Shown here one piece after another: positions 44,560 through 51,804 of a stretch of DNA of 64,000 nt (position 1 is the first letter of the stretch; each line of letters opens with the position of its first letter). The notes beneath the pieces were generated by a model that saw only the letters and a program-made list of their open reading frames with translations, did not search any database and was not told the origin of the DNA. Both the position numbers and the translations under genes were made by a program. Source of the DNA: VXYL01 sp965199875 (GTDB lineage: Bacteria > Pseudomonadota > Gammaproteobacteria > Pseudomonadales > Azotimanducaceae); assembly GCA_965199875.1 (NCBI GenBank), contig OZ241346.1:2356001-2420000 (forward strand), written 5' to 3'.

Positions 44560-46308
44560 TCAATCCCTACTGCCTTTTTCCAAAGAAAAAAAGCCCCGCA
44601 GTTCCGAATAGGGCAGCACACCGCCCAGCGGCTCGAAAGACGGCCGCTGTTTGCCGGTTCGCCAGCCGAAAGCGAGCAGGCCCGGGGTTTCGGCCAGCGC
44701 TTGGTAGTCTGCCACTTCCACCACGCGCAGCCACGGGTAGGGCCACGCTCGGCCTTCTAGGCGTTCCTTCGCCGCGTCGATCAACCGCGTGGCGCTGGCG
44801 CGATGCGAAGGCAGGTGGTACGCCTCGATGGACACGCCTTGCCACTGCTCCCGCGCTACCGCGTAGCGGCCCGAATGGATGTAGACCACCGGCGGCACGA
44901 CTTGCTGCGCCTGGTAGTCGAAGTAGCTTCGCCCTTCTTCCTTCCAGTGTCGAAGGAGCAGCCCGGGCGCCACGGCGATGCGGTCCACGGTGGTGCTGAC
45001 GCGGACGCGAAAGGCGATGCCCCTGCCTGGCTCGCCTTCGGAGGGCGCAGAGGACGAGTCGCCGAAGGCGGGCAGAACGTCGGCGCTGCGCAGAAAACTG
45101 GCGCTGCTTGGAGTGGCCGTCCGCCTTGCTCTCGGCCCAGGCGCGAGGGCGAGGCCGGCCTCGAAGTCGACGCGCAGCGTTTCGGCAGGTTCCAAAGGGC
45201 GATTGAGGCGGTAGTGCAGCGCGTCTTCGCTGCGCTGGGTCAACTCGCCGGTCAGGTCAATGCGGCTGATCGTCAGCCCCGGCGGAATGCCGATGCGCAG
45301 TACCGGCACGGATTCGTCGCCGCGATTGACGACCACCGCGGCGCCCCGGCTGGCGACGATTCGGTCGTTGGGGTAGACATCCACTTGCACGTCCAGGGAC
45401 GACAGCCGGGGCTGTGGCATCGTGGCAAGCCCAACCTCCGTGCCCGCCTCCCGCACGTCGTCGCCAACGGTTTCGACGACGATCCACGCTCCGGAGACCG
45501 TCCACACCAGGAACCCGCCCCAGCCCACGGCGATGAGGTTCGGCGTTAGTCGACGTGCCGTGCGCCGCCAGGACGAACCGGGGCGCGGCCGGATGAACAC
45601 CCGCGCAACGGCCAGCAGGAACGCGCAGAATCCAGTCCAGTAGATGCCGACGGCCACCTGCCAATAGAGCACGTCGGCGTAGCCGTCGACCTCGGAGACT
45701 GGCCACAGCGGAGTGCCGAACCGAATCAACACGTGGTCGAACAGGCGACTGCCGAGATAGAGCGCCACGATGGCGCCGGCCACCAGCCAGCGCTCTCCAG
45801 AACCAGACCACGGGCTCGCCGGCTTGCGTCGGCCCGCAACGACCGCCTGCACCGCTGCCGCCAACGCGCCGAAGTGCAGCAGGTGCCAGCCCAAACCAAC
45901 GAACAAGCCCGCACCGTAAAGCGCTAGCTGCAACTCGCCGTGGCCGCTCCAGCATTGATAGGCGATGCCGGCGAGCGCCGCCAAAGTCGACGCGGCGAGA
46001 ACAACCACCGCCAAGGCGCCGACCCTCGCCGCCAAGGCCACGCCGCTGCGCACGGCGGGCATGGCGACGCTGCCATAGAGCACCAGCGCCGCCGCCAGGA
46101 AACCGAAGTTGGCGTGCGCCACATCGACCACCAGCCGCGTGTTCGCCGCGGCGGTGCGCAGTCCAAGCGCCAGGCCGCCCGCGAAGTTGCCGAGCCCTAG
46201 CGCCAGCAGCAGCAGACACGGCCAGCTTGCGGCCACGCGCAAATCGCGCCACAGGAACTTCGCCCAGCGAACGAGGCACCGGCCGGCCGGCGACGCGCCA
46301 TCGGGCAC
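44560..46308 (-). CDS. Multispanning membrane protein with periplasmic domain, probably truncated
   Basis: About 582 residues from GTG 46308; ATG starts further upstream overlap the HiPIP start and are unlikely. Seven or more membrane helices in the first 300 residues (LLLLALGLGNFAGG; LYGAGLFVGLGWHLLHFG), then a beta-rich domain of about 280 residues. Layout and the sequence from LDVQVDVYPNDRIVA to YRLNRPLEPAETLRVDFEAG resemble fused ABC-2-type permease/M1 aminopeptidase proteins, but those are about twice as long, and the HEXXH zinc site is not reached before the stop. The last residues follow a poly-T run. Either a truncated gene or a shorter family unknown to me. Confidence 0.55.
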   Translation of the reverse strand: MPDGASPAGRCLVRWAKFLWRDLRVAASWPCLLLLALGLGNFAGGLALGLRTAAANTRLVVDVAHANFGFLAAALVLYGSVAMPAVRSGVALAARVGALAVVVLAASTLAALAGIAYQCWSGHGELQLALYGAGLFVGLGWHLLHFGALAAAVQAVVAGRRKPASPWSGSGERWLVAGAIVALYLGSRLFDHVLIRFGTPLWPVSEVDGYADVLYWQVAVGIYWTGFCAFLLAVARVFIRPRPGSSWRRTARRLTPNLIAVGWGGFLVWTVSGAWIVVETVGDDVREAGTEVGLATMPQPRLSSLDVQVDVYPNDRIVASRGAAVVVNRGDESVPVLRIGIPPGLTISRIDLTGELTQRSEDALHYRLNRPLEPAETLRVDFEAGLALAPGPRARRTATPSSASFLRSADVLPAFGDSSSAPSEGEPGRGIAFRVRVSTTVDRIAVAPGLLLRHWKEEGRSYFDYQAQQVVPPVVYIHSGRYAVAREQWQGVSIEAYHLPSHRASATRLIDAAKERLEGRAWPYPWLRVVEVADYQALAETPGLLAFGWRTGKQRPSFEPLGGVLPYSELRGFFSLEKGSRD

Positions 46309-46351
46309 CGCCGAGGGTTCGCTATACTGCTGCTTTGCGTTTGGAGGAACC

Positions 46352-46669
46352 ATGAATCGCAGAAACTTCGTTCGCCGTTCCGCCGCCGCCATTCCGCTGC
46401 TTGCTCTGGGAGGCAATCGGCTGTGGGCGGCGGAAGCCTTGCCCAAGGTGGAGGAGAGCAACGCCATCGCCCAGGCGCTTGGATACGTTCACGATGCCAC
46501 AACCAGCCCGAAACGCACCAGCGAAGAACAGAAGACCCAGTTCTGCGACAACTGCCTGCACTACGGCGCGTCGGCAGAAGAAGACGGCTGGGGAACCTGC
46601 GCGCTGATTCCAGGCTATCTGGTTGCCGCCAAGGGCTGGTGCATCGTCTGGGTGGCGAAGCCGACGTAG
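46352..46669 (+). CDS. High-potential iron-sulfur protein (HiPIP)
   Basis: 105 residues with GGAGG before ATG 46352. A small periplasmic electron carrier with one [4Fe-4S] cluster, donating to oxidases or photosynthetic reaction centres. Twin-arginine signal peptide RRNFVRRSAAAIPLLALGG, as needed for export of the folded protein. Cluster ligands are Cys65, Cys68, Cys83 and Cys97 in CDNC, GTCALIPG and KGWCIVWV, the exact HiPIP spacing. Divergent from the truncated membrane protein gene. Confidence 0.95.
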   Translation: MNRRNFVRRSAAAIPLLALGGNRLWAAEALPKVEESNAIAQALGYVHDATTSPKRTSEEQKTQFCDNCLHYGASAEEDGWGTCALIPGYLVAAKGWCIVWVAKPT

Positions 46670-46826
46670 TGGCGCGAAGTCAACGCGGAGTTGCGGAAGT
46701 CCGGTTTAGCGGTATTCGGCTTCAAGCAGCGCACCGTGCAGTGACGGTGCCTAGGCTGCGAGGAGTTGGCTCTGCGCCGCTTTCAGGAAACGGCACCGCG
46801 TTCGGCGTCTCGTCGGCGAGACGGCG

Positions 46827-47978
46827 TCAAGCCCAATTCCCGCCCGCAGGATTTTCTCCTGCCTGATCGAGAACGTAGTTCATCAGGGACGGTATCCCAG
46901 CGCTCCAAGCGACCGGAGCGCCTTGGCCCGGCGGGCACCAGACGTAGCCTAGGCGGTTCAAGCCCTCGAGCGTGGCGAATCGTTCGGCGGCGTCCTCAAG
47001 GCCGGTTGCGGCAAGCGCGGCGTCCAACTCCTGCTCCGACGCCGTGGCGTCCGGACGGAGAAACAGCGGCGCCGCGGCGACGGCCGCGGACGTCAGACCG
47101 GTGCCACGCAACTCCATGTAGCGGCTCTGGTAGTAGTCCGCTACCCAAGCGGCCACCTCCGGCCGCGCCGCGGCGACTGTTTCCGCCGTCAGTTCGCTTG
47201 CGCCTGTCGCCAAGTGGCGTTGCCACAGGGCGTCGCCCCAAAGTTGCAGGAAGTAGGGGTAGCACTGGCTGTCCTCGACGACAGCTTCCAGGGCACCCTC
47301 CTCGATGCGCACGTCGTGCGCCTGCAACGGTTCGACCAAGGCAGCGCGGGCGGCGGCGGGGTCGAGGCGGCCAACGCCGAGCAGACCAGCCCCGAGACGC
47401 GACCAGAACGACGCATCCATTGCCCCGAGGTGCGCCGCCAGTCCGGGCGTTCCGGCCAGCACGAGCAGAAACGGCGCCTCGGCGCGCACTTGCTGACTGG
47501 CGTTGAGCAGCAGGCTGCCTAGGCCGAGGTCCAGCGTGTGCGCTTCGTCGAGCAGGAGCGCCATCGGCTTGCGGCGACAGTGCGCCAAGAGCGCGCGCTT
47601 GAAGTTGCGCTCCTGTGACGGCGACCACTCTGCCGAACCCACCGACGCGATGCCGACCTTGCGCGGCAGCAGCCTGCCGATGCCCCGCCGGGGCACGACG
47701 GCGTCGGTCAGCCCGCCCGCGTCCGCAATCTCCCCCGGCGTCAGCGACACGACATCCACGCCGGACGCGCTCTCGCACGTCGTCCTGAACCAGTTCAGAA
47801 GCGCCGTCTTGCCATTGCCGCGCGGCCCCACCAGAACCACGTTGTGCGGCGGCGCTACACCACGCACGAGATGGCCAAGGCAGCGGCTGAGCACGGCCTG
47901 TTGTGCGCTTCGCCCGGCGAGGGCCGGCGGCAACGCGCCATCGCCAGGGACGAAGAGGAGTGGTTGGCTGGCGTTCAT
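46827..47978 (-). CDS. AAA-type ATPase of unknown function
   Basis: 383 residues from ATG 47978. Walker A GPRGNGKTALL (Lys57), Walker B LLLDEAHTLD, and LVLAGTPGLAAHL as sensor-like segment. The C-terminal half is helical with a winged-helix-like end. The fold is that of ORC/Cdc6-like or MNS-class ATPases that act as switches with partner proteins. It is divergent from the HicB-like gene and adjacent to methylase genes, so it may belong to a defence segment. No nuclease domain is fused. Confidence 0.78.
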   Translation of the reverse strand: MNASQPLLFVPGDGALPPALAGRSAQQAVLSRCLGHLVRGVAPPHNVVLVGPRGNGKTALLNWFRTTCESASGVDVVSLTPGEIADAGGLTDAVVPRRGIGRLLPRKVGIASVGSAEWSPSQERNFKRALLAHCRRKPMALLLDEAHTLDLGLGSLLLNASQQVRAEAPFLLVLAGTPGLAAHLGAMDASFWSRLGAGLLGVGRLDPAAARAALVEPLQAHDVRIEEGALEAVVEDSQCYPYFLQLWGDALWQRHLATGASELTAETVAAARPEVAAWVADYYQSRYMELRGTGLTSAAVAAAPLFLRPDATASEQELDAALAATGLEDAAERFATLEGLNRLGYVWCPPGQGAPVAWSAGIPSLMNYVLDQAGENPAGGNWA

Positions 47979-48039
47979 GGCACGGCAGTATATGCTTCGG
48001 TCGGTCGCACCGACGAGTCTGTCGAAGGAAGGAAGAACC

Positions 48040-48249
48040 ATGCACTGCACATTGACGTTGGACTACTGGCTGGACGACGGATGGTACGTCGGCAAGCTCC
48101 GCGAAGTGCCCAACGTGTTCAGCCAAGGCAAGAGCTTGGCTGAACTCAGGGCCAACATCCAAGACGCCTACCGGCTCATGGCAGAGGAAGCACCGTCGCT
48201 TCCCGTAGCGACGTACCGCTCGACCGAAGTGCAGGTGAGTGCGGGTTGA
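48040..48249 (+). CDS. HicB-like antitoxin, without visible HicA
   Basis: 69 residues with GGAAGGAAG six bases before ATG 48040. The sequence DDGWYVGKLREVPNVFSQGKSLAELRANIQDAYRLM is the partial RNase H-like HicB fold. No separate DNA-binding domain is present. HicA-type mRNA interferases normally lie next to hicB, but the downstream gene is on the other strand and no 60-80 residue ORF with the HicA motif was seen. It may be an orphan antitoxin or a regulator. Confidence 0.8.
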   Translation: MHCTLTLDYWLDDGWYVGKLREVPNVFSQGKSLAELRANIQDAYRLMAEEAPSLPVATYRSTEVQVSAG

Positions 48250-48261
48250 AGCGTTGATTCG

Positions 48262-48930
48262 TCACCTTGACGTTGCGTGCAGGCCGGTGGCCACCCCGAT
48301 GCTCTCTTTAACAGCCTTGAAGCTCTCCCGCGCCTGTGCCACGGCTTGCTCGAAACGAGTTGAAAGCTCGCTCGCTTGTTCTACCAGCGTCTGCGGAACA
48401 CTCAGCATGGTCAATGTGCGCTCGTTGAATCGAGGATGGTGGCCGCCTTCCTGTGCCGCGGCCAGGATCGCCTGAACGGGCCCGCTCAGGAGGAACGGCG
48501 CCAAAAACGCGATGCTGGCGTCGTCAACAGATTCGAGCACGAAGAACTCCGTGCTGCAAAGCACTTCCACATTGGGCTCTTGCGTAGCGAACAGCCCTGA
48601 GTCCACCCACGCGACTTGACGCAAGTAAGGGCGCAGCCGCGAGATGATCACCTGACGCGGACGAATACGCTTTTTCGCACTGCGGATGTCGGCGCCGGAG
48701 ACAGGTTGCTTGTCGGCGGCAATGAGGCCGTTCTTGGCATCGCCAGTATCCAACACCAAGAACTGTCCTGTGCCGGCATTCTTGGCATCTACCTGATCGC
48801 GGCGAACATGGACGAAGTCGCCGAGGCAAGGGCCTACTTCCTTCGCTCGTCGCCGCGGGTCGTAGCGCTCCGGAGCTAGAACCCAACCCTCTTCCAGCCG
48901 GGCAATGTCGAGCACGGCGCCGATCGCCAC
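48262..48930 (-). CDS. HsdS-like specificity subunit, single recognition domain
   Basis: 222 residues from GTG 48930, which directly follows the stop of the methylase gene (TAAGTG). Contains one target recognition-like domain (KNGLIAADKQPVSGADIRSAK, then RQVIISRLRPYLRQVAWVD and FNERTLTMLSVPQTLVEQ) and a C-terminal coiled helix (FEQAVAQARESFKAVKESIG). Normal HsdS has two such domains and about 400 residues, so this is a half-S type that would need to dimerise. Operon partner: HsdM-like gene upstream. Confidence 0.75.
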   Translation of the reverse strand: MAIGAVLDIARLEEGWVLAPERYDPRRRAKEVGPCLGDFVHVRRDQVDAKNAGTGQFLVLDTGDAKNGLIAADKQPVSGADIRSAKKRIRPRQVIISRLRPYLRQVAWVDSGLFATQEPNVEVLCSTEFFVLESVDDASIAFLAPFLLSGPVQAILAAAQEGGHHPRFNERTLTMLSVPQTLVEQASELSTRFEQAVAQARESFKAVKESIGVATGLHATSR

Positions 48931-50229
48931 TTAGACGCCCCAGCCCACGTCATGGGTGCGCGTGAACTCGGCCATGCGCTCAACGACGCTCTCGAGATCG
49001 TGGTCCGCCCGGTGCCAAGCTGGATCTTGGACCGACGCGCCGGGCCGCTCGCGGGTCTTGCCCGTGGAATCCTTGCCCGACGACTCGCTAAGCAGGAACA
49101 AGACCGGCTCGTTCGCCGGCCGTCGCATCGGCTTGGCGCGCTTCACGCCGAAGAGCACGCTGGCTTTCTGATGCGTGTGCGGCAGGAAAGCGCGGCGGTC
49201 GAGACCAAGCACGGCAACGACACGCACATGCTGGACCAGCCACTCGCGCAGATACGCCCAACTCGCGCTGCCGAGCTTGTTGTGCGGCAAGACCACGCCC
49301 AGCCTTCCCCCCGGCCTGAGCAGCTGCACGCAGCGCTCCAAAAAAAGCACGTCGCGCTCGATGCGACGGTTCCGCCTTGCGACCTCGTAGCATCCAAGCA
49401 GCCCCGGCTCGCGGATTTCCCCTGCGAAGGGCGGGTTGGTGAGGATCACGTCAAAGCCCGGGAACTTGCGTGTCTTGGACCGTATCAGGTCTTCAATGGT
49501 CAGCCGGGGTGCTCCATTGCCGGCGCCGTCAAAGAGATCTCCCGCGCCCAATGGCACTAAGCTATTGATTTGGTGGAAGTTGGTATGGTCGTCGCCGGCA
49601 ACGAGCATGAGTGCCTTGGCGACTTGCACCGCGCGCTTGTCGAAGTCGCATCCCCAGAGCTTCGTCGCGCAGTACTGGCGCACTGGAATCTTCAAACGGG
49701 CCATGTTGTGGTTGAGGACATGCACCAAAAACCCGCCCGATCCGCACGCCGGATCCAATACGGTTTCCGCCGGCAGCGGATTGACGATCCGCACGCAGCA
49801 CTCGACGACCTGCCGTGGCGTAAAGTACTGCCCCTTCGCCCCCTTGGCGACGCGCCCGACCAAGAACTCGAAGAATCCGTCCAGCACCTCGAAGTTTGAT
49901 TCGCAAATCGAGCAACCGGCAAGCGCCTGCACGCAGATGGCCAAATGTTCTGCGGTTAGCCGAGAGCGCGCATCGCCGTCGACAATCCCCGGCCACTGCG
50001 CCGCTGCTTTCGCGAGCAACTCGTTCACCAGCGCCGTCGTCTCGGCTGGCGATTCAAGCACGGCGAAACGAGCGCCCCGCTCCGCGAACTTCTCGGCGTA
50101 GAGCTTGGCGACAAGGATCTTGAAAATCTCCTGGAACTCGTCCTCGCCCGAGTTGGCGAGGACCAGCTCTTGAAGGCGCCCGACGATGCTCTCCCAGTCG
50201 CCAGCCTTGATTTGGTGCCGCTTGGCCAT
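48931..50229 (-). CDS. HsdM-like N6-adenine DNA methyltransferase
   Basis: 432 residues. N-terminal helical part 1-125, then GQYFTPR (133-139), AdoMet motif DPACGSGGF (159-167) and catalytic NPPF (265-268), all as in type I M subunits. A C-terminal disordered region carries KDSTGKTRERP. No HsdR helicase/nuclease gene lies in the window, and the next gene upstream is a kinase gene on the same strand. It may form a modification-only complex with the HsdS-like protein or belong to an unusual defence operon. Confidence 0.88.
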   Translation of the reverse strand: MAKRHQIKAGDWESIVGRLQELVLANSGEDEFQEIFKILVAKLYAEKFAERGARFAVLESPAETTALVNELLAKAAAQWPGIVDGDARSRLTAEHLAICVQALAGCSICESNFEVLDGFFEFLVGRVAKGAKGQYFTPRQVVECCVRIVNPLPAETVLDPACGSGGFLVHVLNHNMARLKIPVRQYCATKLWGCDFDKRAVQVAKALMLVAGDDHTNFHQINSLVPLGAGDLFDGAGNGAPRLTIEDLIRSKTRKFPGFDVILTNPPFAGEIREPGLLGCYEVARRNRRIERDVLFLERCVQLLRPGGRLGVVLPHNKLGSASWAYLREWLVQHVRVVAVLGLDRRAFLPHTHQKASVLFGVKRAKPMRRPANEPVLFLLSESSGKDSTGKTRERPGASVQDPAWHRADHDLESVVERMAEFTRTHDVGWGV

Positions 50230-50500
50230 GCCTTACGTTGTAGACCACCCATACCGACCACTGCAGCTGTTCCTGCGAAACACGGCACTGCTCATGCGGC
50301 CAAGGGCGACTGGCCGGAGCCTTGGATGATTCCTTGAGAGGCGTTGCGCTTCGGCGTTACCGGAGGGCGGTTGTCGTTCTATTGGTGTCCACACCGTGGA
50401 TTGGAGTCCTCGCTTGGATACACCCCTTTCGTTCTCAGCCTTGGCCCTGGCTTGACCTGCCCTCGCTGTTTGACATCAGGATAAGCTGGGGACGTTGTCT
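50230..50500. other. Gap between kinase and methylase genes, no gene seen
   Basis: 270 bases of transition between the low-GC kinase segment and the GC-rich methylase. A plus-strand frame (50322-50606) runs over the kinase end in antisense and is not convincing. No terminator hairpin was found. Confidence 0.45.
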
Positions 50501-51693
50501 TTACCAAATCTCTTCTAGGAAGTTCAAAATAGACGTATTTTTGTGGCATAGTCGATTCTGTTTCGAGTCATTCCCCGGGACCAAGAATCCGACTTCGACT
50601 CCATAGAGCTTCGATATCTCGGAAGCCAAGTCGCCGAGTGTATACGCATGCTTACGAGGCACCTTAGCACGATGGTTTTTGAGATGCATTTTACCGTTGA
50701 CGACTTTGCCCGCGTCGTTAAGGACTACTATGGAATTGACGGGGAATTTGTAGTCCCTCTGAATTTCTTCGCATAGCGAAGTGATGGAAAAGTCACCGGT
50801 TACGTCCGGTATTGGGACTTCGATCCGTGGCCGCACTTCCGCCGATACCGTACGACGGGAAACAGCACCTATGGTGTCTAGGTTCGAGTCTGCACTCTTC
50901 GACCAATCGAACGAATGGTGCAGGTGCTCGTCGTCCGAATAGTCGACGGATGAGGGAGCGGAAATCATGGAAGTAACCCAATCCCAGACAGTCCTAGGGC
51001 GGTCTGTCGGCGATTTCTCCAGTGCTTTACCTAAGCTCGAAATGAATGGACTGGAGTTCCCTTGAAGCTCGCCACGCATCCGATCCCTGTCGTCAAGCAA
51101 ACCGCCAAACAATGCCTCGTAGGAAACCAACGCCAATTGATACATGTCGTATGTCCTATCTTGGTTGTGGACGTCGTCCCATTCGGGAGGTCGGTAGCCA
51201 CGGGCCCCGCCTACAAGTGTGGGGTTAGAATCCAACCTCCTAGCTAATCCAAGATCAATGAGAACGGGGCGCCATCCCCCGTCCAGTAGCATGATGTTAT
51301 CCGGCTTGATGTCGCGATGGATCAATCCGCTGTCATGGATGTGCCTTACACCATCGCAAAGCGGTAGGAGCATCGATCGCCAACGATCTGGAGTTAGCTG
51401 ACCCTCCTCGTCCAGCGCGTCTTGAAGTGACTTACCTTTAAGGTAGTCCATCACGATAACACCGTGATCGTGGTCTCGAGGCGGTAGGCCGTCCACAGCC
51501 GCCACGACACGACCTCAAATACCGTTACGACATTGCTGTGGTCTCCTGCTGCCGCCAGTTTGTCGGCTTCCCGCACAGCTCTCTCGTAGTCATCAACCAG
51601 CTTCAGGGCGTACCGCTGAAACCCCCTGGTTGCGAGGAAAGTCTCGCCTTGGGCACCCGAGCCTAGCTGCCTATCGATCTTGTACTTGTCCAC
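50501..51693 (-). CDS. Ser/Thr protein kinase with unknown C-terminal domain, frameshifted
   Basis: Two frames make one kinase: 51693 to about 51510 (glycine loop LGSGAQGETF, ATP lysine Lys31 in YALKLV) and about 51505 to 50501 (GVIVMDYLKGKSL hinge, catalytic HRDIKPDN, DLG in place of DFG, YRPPEW in place of APE). Restoring a lost G in GGTCGTGTCGTGG near 51505 joins FEVV to VAAVDGLPPRDHDHG. The kinase core ends near DRPRTVWDWV. A linker and then about 110 residues (from EVPIPDVTGDFSITSLCEEI to the end) form a separate domain that I do not recognise. GC content is clearly lower than in neighbours. It is upstream of the HsdM/HsdS-like genes on the same strand. Confidence 0.8.
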
Positions 51694-51804
51694 ATGGACC
51701 CGTTTGCCGGCGGCGGTTCATTCATGCCCTCCGATCGTGTGCGATGGCCGCGAGGTCGGTGAGAGCAGGGCCGCCGCTGGCGGCCCCGACTCCGCGGATC
51801 TCCG

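Noticed and set aside
44572..44600. A possible rho-independent terminator in the poly-A/T run after sseA
   Set aside because: I could not pair a GC-rich stem with the run; the flanking bases form only an AT hairpin.
50322..50606. A 94-residue plus-strand frame with hydrophobic start
   Set aside because: Overlaps the kinase C-terminus in antisense and has no ribosome-binding site.
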